Below, piece by piece: positions 42,390 through 53,858 of a DNA stretch of 53,858 bases. Source of the stretch: Conidiobolus incongruus B7586. Lineage: Eukaryota; Entomophthoromycota; Entomophthoromycetes; Entomophthorales; Conidiobolaceae. Location of the stretch: the NCBI GenBank assembly GCA_000697335.1, contig JNEM01007793.1, forward strand, positions 1 through 53,858. Reading direction: 5' to 3'. Each line of letters opens with the position of its first letter. Positions within the stretch are counted from its first letter, which is position 1. The notes beneath the pieces are model-generated. The model saw only the letters and a program-made list of their open reading frames with translations. It was not told where the DNA came from and made no database searches. The position numbers and the translations under genes were made by a program.

Positions 42390-44887
42390 ATGGCTGGTAT
42401 GTTTGTATTAAATAATTGAGCTGAATAATAATTTTTTAATTCAATGAATAGATTTAAGTGCATTTTTCGGAGAAGACGAAGAAGAGGATTATTACGAAGT
42501 TGAAGAAAGTTTAACTCATTTAGATATTCATAACGATGACGATAAACCAATAGAAGAGAATGGCGTTATTAATGAAGAATTAAATCAAGCTATTAATACT
42601 CCTATTCCTAATAATGAGTTAAATTTCATTACTGATTCGGAAGTGGACCAATATTCGAAGGAGGATGAAGAGGAATTAAGTCATACTCCTTTGATATTTT
42701 TTGGAAAATATGGTAAATATCCTTTATATATATATTTAGAATATATGTTAATTTTTATATAATAGACGAAGATCTCGAATTTGAATCATTTGATAATAAT
42801 GATTCCTTGGAATATTTAATAAAATCAATCTATGCTAAAACTTTCCCAAGGTAAAAATTCTATAATATATTTATTTTATATTATTGATAAATTTCTTTAA
42901 TAGAAAATTGTGGGCTGCTGAAAACATGATGTCAATTTTAAATAAAAATCCATGGTTAGAGGGATTTAAAGAAACTTTTAATTTAGCTTTCTTTATTTTA
43001 AATAATCCAAGTAACTTTACCATTAAAATGTTGTAAATTGCCAGTTAATCGTATCTACTAGATTATGAATTTAAAATTGCTTTGGTTGAAAAATTTGATG
43101 AATTGTTGATATATCTTTATAAGGTAATATTGATATAATATTAATTATTTTGTTCATTTAACTCACTTTAAAATCAGTACATTGATAAAAAAGCCGATTA
43201 TCCTCAAGAAGTATTCGAAGGCCTTGATTTTGACGAAGAGATGTACGGTTTAATCGAGAGTTCCATGTTAAATAGCAAATCACCAATATTTAATACTTCT
43301 CTCACATGTATTGAAAAGCTTAATAATTTTTTCTCTCAAGCATCTACTGAAAGTGTGCACCATTTCCTAAATGTGGTTTTAAAGTTTTTAAATAATTATG
43401 ATATGGAATCTTTCAACTCTGCTGGTCTTCCTATTTTCATGAAGGCAACTTTTATTTGTTGTAATTTTATTTCATGACTTAATTAATTAATAATATAGAT
43501 TTTATCCGAAATTGTGCCCTACCTCAGTGTCGATACTGTTAATAATGAGTTGATCCCCATACTGGTCACTATGTCATCTCATCAAATGTATCAAACCAGA
43601 AAAGAATGTATTCCATGCTTCAACTATTTAATTACTTCATTACATAGTTCAATTAACTTTGATCAAATTATTTCACTCTATTCAAACTTGGTTTCAGACA
43701 ATAATCACGAAGTGCGTCATGATGCCTGCTTAAACCTAAAAAGTATAGCAGATACCTTGATTATTCAGAACAGACAGGATGATTTAATGAATTGGATGAG
43801 ACATTTTCTAGATGACGCTAGCTCCAAAGTCAAAGCATGCTCTCAAAGTATTATTGGACCTATAATATACGCTTTCCGCGATCAAACAGTTCCATCTTCT
43901 CTTATGGAAAAATACATGGAAATGCCAAATTCACCCAAACCCGAAGTACGATTAACTTGCGCCAAGAACTTTCCCGGTGTACTTTTAGCATTAGGCTCTC
44001 AAGGCTGGAATACTTTGAAGAACACATTTATTCAACTAAGTAACGATTCCTTTATTGAAGTTCAAGTTGTCATTACATCTTTCCTTCACGAATTGCCGAG
44101 TATTATTTCTTCTGAAGATATGGTATCTGATGTAATTCCTATTATTCAAGAATTTCTGGATAACCGTCCCAATCCCATTTATTTGACTATGGCTAATAAT
44201 GCTAATAAGCTCCTCACTAGCCTTGAACCTTCTGTACAAGAAACCATTTCAACGAAACTTTATGATGTGATACTTAATATGTTTGAATTCTCCAAACCAA
44301 ATATTCGAGACGAAGATGGCTATTTAATGACCCACGCTCGCAATAATTTACTCATTATACAATATATCAACGAATTGATTCCATTTTTAAATGCGGATTT
44401 GATCTCAAATGATTTAGTTCCATCTCTTATAGTCAAATTGAAACTACCTAACTCTAACGAAGTTAAACTCAGTGTAATCCACAGTTATGCAATGGCTATT
44501 ACAAGATTAATAGAATTGAACGATGAGAATTATTCACCTTATGAACTAATTTCTGATACCATTCAAAATTTGGAAGAAAGTTCTGATTACAAATGTCGTC
44601 AATATGCTATTATGATCCTTATCGAAGTTGTCAAATCCAATTCCAATAATCGCGACCTATACGAAATAATTTTAAATCCTTTAAAGAGACTAATTAACGA
44701 TAAGGTAAAAAGTGTCCAACTTAGTATGGCTCGATTCCTCAAAGAATTTTCCAAGTTGGTAGATCCAACACAAGAGAATGATCCTATTGTCAACATATAC
44801 TTTTCACTGTTTAATCAACTCAACACTCTCGAAGATATTGAAATTCAATATGAATTATCTCAAGCTATTTCGTTTCCTATCGCTTAA
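42390..44887 (+). CDS. HEAT-repeat protein like protein phosphatase 4 regulatory subunit 1
   Basis: Probable scaffold subunit of a PP4-type phosphatase. Seven exons: 42390-42396, 42452-42712, 42766-42850, 42904-43010, 43062-43123, 43178-43444 and 43499-44887; 725 aa. The first coding exon holds only ATG GCT G, which joins exon 2 to give MADLSAFFGEDEEED. An acidic N-terminus is followed by helical HEAT units up to the C-terminus. The match to PPP4R1 is clearest around residues 375-470: SSLMEKYMEMPNS, then KNFPGVLLALGSQGWNTL and FLHELPSIISSEDMVSDVIPI, in the same order and spacing as in the animal protein. Intron 6 seems to have a GC donor (43445). An alternative is another PP2A-A-like HEAT scaffold; the exon 4/5 junction is the least certain. 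Confidence 0.78.
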
Positions 44888-45408
44888 TTGTTTTATTAAT
44901 GTTATTATTGATGATTTTTTATTGGTTTAAAAATCATGTAAATAAATTCACAGTTTATTTATTTTTTATTACACTCTATGATGTTTATATTCTTGATATT
45001 TCTTCAATTTTTATAGTTATTTATAATATATTGAGAATCATTGTTGTAAATTTTTAATTCTGTTAATTAATCATTCAGTTTGTATTTTCAGTAATATGAG
45101 CTATGGAATTAATAGGGACTTTTAACTTTAACTCAAATAGGAATTTCAAAATGTATTGTTACGTTATATTATAAACAATTTTAGCATCAAATTAATACAA
45201 ATATATAATAGCAAAAACTAATGAAATGAATGTGCTTGAATTTGATTGGGTTAAAATAGGCGAATAATAATCCCATATTCAATAAAAATCCACTCAAATT
45301 AGTATAAACAACCAATCAATTAAAAAATTAACTTGACATTTAAAGCGTATAAATTTATCCTTATTTAATCATTCAATAGTTCAGAATTTAGCACTAAGCA
45401 TTCAATTG
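44888..45408. other. Intergenic region upstream of the sirtuin gene
   Basis: AT-rich spacer of about 520 bases, with the 3' flank of the HEAT protein and the leader of the sirtuin gene. No element recognised. Confidence 0.6.
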
Positions 45409-47350
45409 ATGTCAACTTTAACACCTTCGTCAAATCAATCTAAACGTACTGTAAACGCTGAAGAATTAACTCATTCTGAATCTTCTCCCAAAGTTCATAA
45501 AACCATTCATACCCCTGTTGAATCTAGTAAATTCTCAATTTAAAAAAATAATCGACTTATAATTCATTTTAATTTTATAGCTTCTATAGAAAATGAAATA
45601 ATTTCAACTAATTCGCATTCTGAAGAGTCTAAAGAAAAAAATCATTCACAAGATGTAGAAAACAATGAAATTACTCAAGAATTACCCATTAATGAAGCAA
45701 ATGTTCAATATGAAGAGAATTCTTCGCAAATTTCCGAATATTCAAGTAATCAAGTAAGCTTAGAAGGGGACAATTCTAGTAAAAATGGTGATGACACCGA
45801 TGATAATTCTTCACACTATGATGAGTTTGAAGATTGGAGTGCAGAAGGTAATTAATAATTAATAATTTTGTTTTATTTTATTTTTAATATTTATGTTTAG
45901 ATATTGCTGATAAAGAGTCGGATTTAAAGCCTTTCCCCTTTGAAAAGACACTATTTTTGCAACTTGAAGCTAGAAGACTAGGTAAATTTTTAAATTTTTT
46001 TTTGATTTATTTAACCTAATTCTTCTAATATTATTATCAGGACCTAATGAATTTGTTCAAGAATATCTCGAAAATAAAAAAGAACCCATCATTCAGCTTC
46101 TTGACGTATTCGGCGTTCATGTACCTCCTATTGCCATTGATTTAGAAGAGAGTTACCTCAAAACTACTTTATTGCAGAGTATCTCCAAATTTTTAGCAAA
46201 AAGGCAGAGATTATTACATATTAATTCGGTGGAAGATGTAGTTGAGTTAATTCAAAAATCTAATAAAATTATGGTATTAACCGGTGCGGGGGTAAGTTTA
46301 TCTTTTTATTCGAATTTCCATGTATACTAATATATTATTTAGGTTTCTGTATCCTGTGGTATACCAGATTTTAGATCTTCTAACGGAATTTATACTAGAT
46401 TGGGCAAATTTAATTTAAGCGACCCACAACAAATGTTTGATTTAGAATATTTTCGAATTGCTCCTGAGATTTTCTTTTCATTTGCTAAAGAAATTTATCC
46501 CAGCAATTTTAAACCATCTCCTTCGCATATGTTTATCAAATTACTTGAAAATAAGAATAAGCTATTGCGTAACTATACTCAAAATATTGATACTATCGAA
46601 TCCATAGCTGGTATTAACAAAGTTCTCAATTGTCATGGATCATTTGCTTCTGCATCATGTATACTTTGCCACACTAAATATCCTGGTGACTTCATCAAAA
46701 AAGAAATTTTTGAACAAAAAGTACCCTACTGTCCAAATTGTCTTAAGAAGAAAAATGATGATGAAGGATTGATTCCTCCAGTTATTAAGCCTGATATCGT
46801 TTTCTTTGGCGAAGATTTACCTGATGAATTCGATCAAAGTTTCATCAAAGATCGTGAAGAGCTCGATTTACTTATTGTCATGGGATCTAGCTTGAAAGTT
46901 GCCCCAGTCTCTGAAATTATGAACTATTTGCCACCCAATGTCCCTCAAATCCTCATTAATCGAACCCCAAATTACGATATTCATTTCGATGTTCAACTAA
47001 TTGGTTATAGTGATACAATTGTTCAAATCCTCTGTGATCGTTTGGGATGGGAACTACCTGATATTCCTCGACAACCAATTCCTGAGGAAGAGACAAGTTT
47101 CGAAGACTTAATTCGGTTACCACACTACTGGCACAGATTCCCAGGTGCACAGTTGGATCCTATCGAGCTTCTAGATATCGAAAGTGAAGAAGAAGATTGG
47201 AATCAAGAAGGGTCATCTGAAATGCAAGAAATCGATGTGATATCTGTCGCAATGGAATCAGAACACTTAGGCGCAACTAATACTGAGGCACCTAATAATG
47301 ATGATACAATCCCAGACTCAAACCAAATCACAGAAGATCAAGATAATTAA
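45409..47350 (+). CDS. Class I sirtuin, NAD-dependent protein deacetylase (Sir2/Hst1/SIRT1 type)
   Basis: Removes acyl groups from histone lysines using NAD+, in chromatin silencing. Five exons: 45409-45536, 45581-45847, 45901-45981, 46042-46291 and 46343-47350; 577 aa. The first 150 residues are Ser/Asn/Glu-rich and presumably disordered. A conserved helical segment (LQLEARRLGPNEFVQEYL) precedes the core, as in SIRT1 and Hst1. The NAD site has GAGVSVSCGIPDFRS, with GAG ending exon 4. YTQNID (320-325) and CHGS with catalytic His340 are intact. Zinc Cys pairs lie at 348/351 and 372/375. GSSLKVAPV and INR complete the fold. The C-terminus is strongly acidic. All catalytic residues are present, so it should be active. 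Confidence 0.95.
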
Positions 47351-47717
47351 TCATTGGTTCATTTTAACTTTTTAATATATTTAGACATTATTCATCTCAT
47401 TATCATTGAATGATATCATTACTAACACAGGATTTTCATTTTTGTAAATAAGACAATACATGATTTCATTTATTTAATAAATTTATTATCATTACTAATT
47501 TCTTAGTGCCTAAAATCTTAATAAAATGCCTTGAATTATTTATAATCTCTAGCATACCAAGCTTAATTGAAATATATATTATTTATGACATACGCGAAAG
47601 CTAGCTCAGTTATTGAATAAAAACTCACTAAATTTCCACCAGTTCTCCAAGTTCTTCCGTAAACCTCTAAGTTGATATTAGTATATTCATATTTCATAAA
47701 ATCAACCTGAGCCATAA
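47351..47717. other. Intergenic region after the sirtuin gene
   Basis: AT-rich 3' flank of the sirtuin gene. A stretch at about 47580-47700 has somewhat more G and C but no frame that I can support. Confidence 0.5.
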
Positions 47718-48190
47718 TTATTTCAGCTCCCAGTGCTTCATTTTAATTTTAGTAGCATCACTGACAGCTAATTTTCGAGCAGCTTTTTTGATTGGAGAAT
47801 TGGGATTAACCATAAAGGGCAACAGCTTAGCCAGAGATGCTGAATTAGTATGACTATTAGTTGAAGGTGTGTTGACATCATGAAATTCTGATGCCTTAGA
47901 TCCTCACATAATTTTGGCATTGCGATAAGTAAAACAACTTGTGATTTCTATCATGTGTGGCAATTATGAAAATAGGATGTTTGAGGTATCATACGAAAAT
48001 GTAATCTTTTCTGAGGATTGATTAAGACTACCAGTTATTGGAACATCATCATACAAATTCGAATTCCGCTTAAGTGTCTCTTTGTTGCTAATATAGAAAT
48101 AGGATTCAGTACTATATTACACTTTTGAACTCTTTTCATAAAATTTGGCTAAGTTTTCTATACTTAGGATCTACTCTAGTAATGATTATA
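47718..48190 (-). pseudogene. Decayed protein-coding fragment, family not recognised
   Basis: Read on the minus strand, one frame keeps protein-like composition for about 150 codons and ends with a block rich in Lys and Ala (SPIKKAARKLAVSDATK, near 47755-47805) and a natural-looking terminus (KHWELK). Upstream parts of the same frame read as plausible protein but are broken by several stops, each reachable from a Gln, Arg or Trp codon by a single C-to-T or G-to-A change. It has no start, and no family is recognised. It is probably the 3' part of a dead host gene copy. An alternative is the last exon of an unrecognised gene with introns, but no splice sites explain the stops. Confidence 0.5.
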
Positions 48191-49433
48191 TTCAAGATAA
48201 ACTCACGAGTTATTACGTGATAACAACACTTAGATTCACCACCATCAAGGATATGAGGTTGATGCTCAATTATTTGTTTTTATTTATTTTGATCAATAAC
48301 CTATTCTTAAGTAATAGCTCTAACTGTGGGACAACTTCTTCATGTCATAGAACACCATTGAGGGTGACCTTATACTTTTCTTGTGTATGTGGTTTCATTT
48401 TTCAAAATCGGAATATCCTCCATTAAGTTCGACTACTTACATTTGAGAAATATAGTAATCAATGTACTCACTTTTTCTTAGTTAAAATTGTATTGGAATG
48501 TGTTGACTAAATTGTTAAAGCTTTCTATTTGGTATAGCTGAAATGGGATGCTATCAGATATATTTAATTATTTTGAAATTAATATTGATCCATTATAGAG
48601 AAATGGTTATTTACATATCATATATAACGTATGGTGCATCGTATCTATTATAAAATTGGAATATCTTTAAATATTCTGCAAATTTAAATTATCAATGAAA
48701 TTTGACTATTGGCACAGTAGTTAAATTTATTTTCACAATCAAAATTCAAATTCAAATTCAAATTTGTAGGAAACTAAAACTTGAAATGAAAAATTATATT
48801 GTTTTTCAGTAAATATAGCATAGGTGGTGCCTATCACCTGAATAACTTGATTTTTGTAATATTTATTGAATAAATGAGCTGTTTATAATAAAATCAACTC
48901 AATCTGTGGTTAACCTGCTAGTGGGATACTTATATAATATTTATGAATAGTAAAATTAATTGAAAAATTTTTCAATAATTAAATATTGTATTAAAATATT
49001 ATAGATTGTCATATTATAAGTATTGTGTGTTAATAAATTACTACATTTATTAACAAAATAGAATAAATATTCAATTTAGAGTTATTTGTAATTTGTGAAT
49101 TAGTATTGACCTAATTTATTTTTCTCAACTAAAGTTTAAAAAATAATACTAAATTGAGAAATTCTATAGTTAAATAACAAACTAAAAATATTGGTAATTG
49201 AACTTAAATCATCAGTTTTAGATATTGGATAAATATAATAATTATGAACTTTAAAGAATATTTGTTTTTGGATATTTTAATAATTGGTTTATATTAATTA
49301 TTCTCAATATCATTAATCAAAATTTTATATTATTATTAATATAATTAATTTAAAAATAAATTAATAAATATTTATAAAATTAATTAAAAATAAATATTAT
49401 CTTATTAATAATCAATATAAAACTGAATCATAA
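48191..49433. other. AT-rich intergenic region
   Basis: No gene seen. A small palindrome, AGGTG and CACCT around a 9-nt loop, lies at about 48822-48840. Further upstream parts of the decayed gene before 48190 may reach to about 48440, but I could not read them. Confidence 0.5.
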
Positions 49434-50630
49434 CTAATTGTTGAGTTGTTGGAACTCTTCATAAAATACTTTCAACAAATCTAAAGCTCTACCGAAACCT
49501 GGTGGCGTAAATTGACTCCCATTGGTGACATAAGCGAAGGTAAATTCGAATTCGGGATGGAAGATGACTAAACTACCGCCAGCTCCTGCACCTCCATATA
49601 CTTCTAAATTGCAATCGGGATAGATGAACTTAATAAGGCCACTCTTGGTGAGCGTGGTGGAGATATTTACAGCTTCATCATTGAGTGTTAAGGGATCTTC
49701 GAGCATTAATTTTCTGGTCTTTTCAGAGATGACAGATTGGTTACTGATTACTTGGGACAAGATTTTGGCTAGTGCAGTGGCAGTAGTGTGGCCATTTCCG
49801 GATGGCATTTCAACAATATGAATATCGGGATGGTTGGCGGGTTCAACTTTAGATCCACGATACAAGGGCAAGTTCATAGATTTAGCAATCAAGGGGAATG
49901 CTTTAGTCAAATCGGTGTAGGAGGGAGGTGAATCAGAAGATGAATCAGTACTGTTCTTGGGCTGCCAGACAGATTTAGGATCTTGGTACCAAACAGCCTT
50001 TCTCTTCAATGCTTCATCATCCCTAATACCATAGTAGAATTCAACACCTAACTTGTCAGTGAATTCTTCCTTCAAAATTTGGCCAATAGTTCTTTTCTTG
50101 GGATCGACTCTAGTTGCAATGCCATTCAAAATAAAACCTTGCATAGCGGCATGGTAGCAACGCTTGGGCTCTCCACCAAAGGCATGAGGCTGTTCAGCAA
50201 GTCTCTTGTACAGTTTTTCAGGATTGACCAATTCGTCGTATTCCAAGGGGGGTTCTACCCAAGGAACACCAGCTTGATGACGCATGACATCCTTGATTAA
50301 TACATTCTCCTTATTACCTTGGGCGAATTCGGGCCAGTATTTGCTGACTGGAGCATCATAATCCAACAATCCTTTATCTACCAAGTAAGCGATGACGACT
50401 AAAGTAATTGCTTTGGAGCTGGAGAACACAGCTTGCAAAGTGTTTTTGGTATAGGGTGTCTTCGCCTCGTAGTCGGCATATCCTCCACTCATCTCTAAAA
50501 TTACCTTGTCCTTGTGGATCACGGTAACGGAAGCACCAACATCAATACCAGTTTCGAAATGCGATTTAAACTTTTCAACTACTTTGGGGAATTGTTCAGC
50601 TTGATAAAGTTGATAAGGGATATTTGTCAT
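49434..50630 (-). CDS. Serine beta-lactamase-like protein / esterase
   Basis: A 398-aa, intron-free frame of the beta-lactamase/penicillin-binding transpeptidase superfamily (class C-like, EstB and LACT relatives). The active-site SxxK is SSSK (70-73) after LQAVFS. The tyrosine motif is probably YHA (159-161, CYHAAMQGF), as in eukaryotic family members, in place of YxN. A Gly-rich GGAGAGGS near residue 355 takes the place of the KTG strand. HQAGVPW is the usual block after the first helix. No signal peptide is seen, so a cytosolic hydrolase or esterase is more likely than antibiotic resistance. The substrate is unknown. The start at 50630 gives MTNIPYQLYQAEQFPKV, a normal N-terminus for the family. 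Confidence 0.88.
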   Translation of the reverse strand: MTNIPYQLYQAEQFPKVVEKFKSHFETGIDVGASVTVIHKDKVILEMSGGYADYEAKTPYTKNTLQAVFSSSKAITLVVIAYLVDKGLLDYDAPVSKYWPEFAQGNKENVLIKDVMRHQAGVPWVEPPLEYDELVNPEKLYKRLAEQPHAFGGEPKRCYHAAMQGFILNGIATRVDPKKRTIGQILKEEFTDKLGVEFYYGIRDDEALKRKAVWYQDPKSVWQPKNSTDSSSDSPPSYTDLTKAFPLIAKSMNLPLYRGSKVEPANHPDIHIVEMPSGNGHTTATALAKILSQVISNQSVISEKTRKLMLEDPLTLNDEAVNISTTLTKSGLIKFIYPDCNLEVYGGAGAGGSLVIFHPEFEFTFAYVTNGSQFTPPGFGRALDLLKVFYEEFQQLNN

Positions 50631-52746
50631 ATTTTTTTAATCAGATTTAATTTAGTGACGTTTGTTATTAATTGTTTTTATTTAATAATAGTTTTATTCA
50701 GCCCAATCATCTATTTATATACTCATAAATTCGTAATTATAAATTAATTCAGTATTTAATTCAACCCAAATAAAATCCACTGATCAATAATTTGTTCTTG
50801 ATATACCATGTAATCACTTGTTAGAAATCTCAAATCATACGAAATTTGATTTGAGATCCATTTTGTTTCATCAAGTTATTTGGATTAAAATTCCTTAATT
50901 TAGTCATAAACTTGACATGAAAGTTACAGATGCCTTTTTAAGTCTATAAAGTCTAAAAATTCTTTAAACTTATCGGTAGAATTAGCAATTAGGTAATGGC
51001 ATATTTATATAATCTTGATATTTTTGAAAGATATATATTTTCAATAATGAAAAGAAATAGATTTGATAAATTACATCTGTAAAAATTTGTAAAATATAAG
51101 CGCTAATTTAAACAAATTTGTAAATATTTTTGATCATTGTTAATTAAAAGTAAATAATAGGTCTAAATAAACATTTGCTTAATTAATTTTATGATATTAT
51201 ATTATTGATTAAATGAATAATTAATATAAATTCATTCTAATTTATGTGTTTATAAGAATGATTCATTCCAAATTCTTTGACCCTAACAGTCCCGAATTAA
51301 TTAATCCAATATAATTGAGAAGGTTTAAAATGACATCATCAGTTAATAAATATTTTTATTCCTTAAAATATGAATATTTATTAAAACATTGATTTCCATT
51401 AATGAAATTCAGTCTCTTGTAATAAATTCAATGAATTTAACCTAAATCAATGGTATTCTTTATGATTGTTATATTTAGGCTATAATGAATTAAAATGCTA
51501 TGATTGATAATACTCTAATAATGTAATAATTATTAAATTTTGAAAATTGCTAAATAATAATCATATAATTTGAATTTAATCAAATAATAAATATACTATT
51601 TTCCGTTTATTTATCGTTAGATTAATCATTTTTTCACATTCCTTAATTTCAGGGTAGAAGGTTGCATATTTCAGTCCCGATCATTCCCGTAGATTAATAT
51701 AAATATTTTTAGAAATAGATAAATTGTATTTTGTTAATAATTAACGAATAATATATCATTTTTGTGAATATTTAAATATTATGAAATTATATTGATAGTC
51801 ATCCATTAAAATTTATCAAATTAAATAAAAATTTAGTATTAATTCTATTATGTTTATATATTTATGAGAAATATTAATTAGGGCTAATTTTCAGAAAAAT
51901 TATATTTATATTAATTTTAGATTATTACAAATTATTTGAAAATTTATTAATGGTATTCAATTATCTTTGAATTCATATTGACATTTTATTAAATTTGAAT
52001 TAGATATTCTTTAGAACTAATCATAATCAAGTTGCCATTGAATCATTATTTTTGTATTATTATATTTTAAACAATTAATATTGAATTAATGATAATCAGC
52101 TTCTCAGGAAACTGTTAATTTTCATCAAAAAAATAAAAGTGATTATATTAAAGAATCCGATATAAATTTTTGCAATACATAATTGGTTGAAATATTTTTT
52201 GAATCATTAAAATTTATCGAAAAAATCATATTAAATAAATTGATAATTATACTTGAAATCAGGTTGATATAAATGAAGTTACAATACCTTGTGAAACTTT
52301 TCAATACAATTGATACAGTGTATAGTATTGAACATTTTATATGGTTATATAAGTGGATATTAATCCTAAATATATCTCACAAATCCAATTCTATAAAAAT
52401 TCAATGTTCAAAATGGCAATTTTAACGTTCAAGGTATGAAACTTGAATTTCTTATTTATTAAACAATTATAATGTGAAAATATTTAAACCTTGCATTTTT
52501 TTAATAATTTTTTGATGTAATTTTAATTTATCATTCATTATTATTAATTATTAAATAATTTATAAAGTTAAATAATAGGAAATTTCCAGAAAACTCCGGA
52601 ATAGATCAATAATGTAAAAAACAAATAAATGCATAATATCTAATCAAAATATTATTAACATTGAATAAATCATAAACTATAAGGTTTCTTTTAATACATT
52701 CTTTAGTTAACTCCATTTAGAATTATTTAATTATCATTATATTAGC
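50631..52746. other. AT-rich intergenic region
   Basis: The leader and promoter of the minus-strand lactamase-like gene are expected in the first few hundred bases. The remainder shows no frame, RNA gene or repeat that I can support. Confidence 0.6.
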
Positions 52747-53178
52747 TTATTTTTCTCTTGTTTCCTTTCTTAACCAATTGATTAAATTATTGATAGATTC
52801 CAATAATTCATAACTTTGTCCTCCAGATTTTTTTGCTTCTATCAATCCGTGACATAGGGAAATATCAACTCAGCTTTTGGGTCCAAAATAAAGACTACCA
52901 CAGTTATCAGTGCCTCTGTATAGTTTCAAATTCAATTCAGGAAGATACAATGGATTATGCCATCTTGTATAAGAATGTTATTTAAAGTTCAAACTTTGTT
53001 GTACAATGTAAAATCATTATCTAGCATTAATTGTCATGTTGATACAGAAATCAAAAATCTGTAACTAAGGATCAATGATATTATTTTGAGGTGTAATTTT
53101 GTAGTTGGATATCCAAAGATAGTATTTCAATTTTGTGGATTTCCCAAGTATTGGCAGAAACTGCATTAGAATCCAAAG
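52747..53178 (-). pseudogene. Decayed last exon of an unrecognised gene
   Basis: On the minus strand a single frame of about 143 codons reads as good protein sequence. Clear blocks are WHNPLYLPELNLKLYRG (about 52915-52965) and SGGQSYELLESINNLINWL (about 52765-52825), and it ends at a natural stop at 52747. The frame starts right after a plausible acceptor (ATAATAG), so it looks like a terminal exon. It is broken by five in-frame stops, all explainable by C-to-T or G-to-A changes in Gln or Trp codons. No family is recognised and no upstream exon could be read. Confidence 0.55.
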
Positions 53179-53858
53179 CTATTATTATAGAAATTAAGAA
53201 ATGGCAAATTTTTTAATTTCTAATCTTTTAAATATATTATAAATTTTGAAAGATTATTTATATATAAAATATATAGGAAAATTAATATTTTCATACTATA
53301 TATATATATTCAATTTTAATTATTTTTTTATTAAAATATTTGAATTTAAAATTTATAATTAAATTTAATTATAATTAAATTAGATAGTAATTATCTAATG
53401 GTTTTTATTTTTATATTTTCTAAATTTAGTTATAAACCTATTATATTATTTAAAACTTGCAAATAACTTATAAAGATGATGTTTTATTTAAAACTACTAT
53501 ATATTAATAAATATATGATTTCAAAGCTAGAAAGAACAATATTCAAAATTTACCAATATTTAAAAAAATTAATTTTTATTGTTTTTTTTCACTTATTAAT
53601 ATAATAAAAAATATATTAATAAATATTATTTTATTTTAATTAAATAATTATTAAAGTAACTTAATATTAATTTTATAATTATATTATATATACTTAAGTT
53701 TAAATTTAAATTTTATAATAAAAATATAAAATAAATATTTTATATTTAATAAAAGCTTAAAAAATGATTAAAATAATTATAATTAAATTAAACTTATTAA
53801 AATATAATTAAAAACAAAGGTTCTTACAATAAACTCTTATAATTAATTAATTTTAAAT
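53179..53858. other. AT-rich end of the window
   Basis: Nearly pure A and T, nothing recognised. Earlier exons of the decayed gene at 52747-53178 would be expected here but cannot be read. Confidence 0.6.

Noticed and set aside
48145-48426. Plus-strand frame of 93 codons
   Set aside because: Hydrophobic, Asn- and Leu-rich composition typical of translated AT-rich DNA. It overlaps the decayed minus-strand gene and has no family resemblance.
1-53858. CRISPR arrays, operons, integrated viral or LTR elements
   Set aside because: No regularly spaced repeats, no polycistronic packing and no reverse transcriptase, integrase, capsid or long terminal repeat signatures were seen. The genes with introns show that the DNA is eukaryotic nuclear.

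Overview
This is an AT-rich nuclear window from a eukaryote, most likely an early-diverging fungus. Entomophthoromycotina such as Conidiobolus is my best guess, based on the very low GC between genes, introns of about 50-60 nt, fungal-type proteins (Sir2/Hst1, Mif2/CENP-C, Urk1, Bpl1 and Rse1 homologues) and a seven-helix receptor gene. No single marker proves the lineage. No viral or LTR element was recognised.

Layout. Plus strand: uridine kinase/UPRT protein (2186-4244, 11 exons), adenylosuccinate synthetase (25320-27011, 8 exons), a 7TM receptor (28392-29324), a small single-pass membrane protein (30168-30413), an ABHD11-like hydrolase (30710-31769, 4 exons), tRNA-Lys(CUU) (32101-32173), a CENP-C/Mif2 homologue (32947-34908, 7 exons), a PP4R1-like HEAT protein (42390-44887, 7 exons) and a class I sirtuin (45409-47350, 5 exons). 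Minus strand, all without introns: a SEL1-repeat protein (8502-12242), a cystathionine beta-lyase-like enzyme (19566-20816), biotin protein ligase (35439-37430), tRNA-Gly(UCC) (37620-37691), splicing factor SF3B3 (38017-41610) and a serine beta-lactamase-like protein (49434-50630). Most of these are housekeeping genes of nucleotide salvage and synthesis, sulfur amino acid metabolism, biotinylation, splicing, kinetochore and chromatin. There is no sign of operons or of a gene cluster with a joint task.

The long gaps hold more than filler. At 24040-24185 lies a box C/D snoRNA: box C, box D and a perfect terminal stem are visible, and its guide matches 12 nt of 18S rRNA, the target of yeast snR52. 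At 21930-22199 there is a MITE-like element with long terminal inverted repeats. At 4541-7240 there are two pairs of direct duplications, followed by a tRNA-Pro-like relic (7544-7615). Three decayed protein genes are present: a near full-length, intron-free Rpn5 (26S proteasome) copy at about 15722-17064, and two unrecognised minus-strand fragments (47718-48190 and 52747-53178).

A common thread is that duplicated or dead sequence differs mainly by C-to-T and G-to-A changes. Stops in the decayed genes fall where Gln or Trp codons are expected. This looks like repeat-induced point mutation (RIP) or a strong general AT mutation bias; the sequence alone does not decide which.
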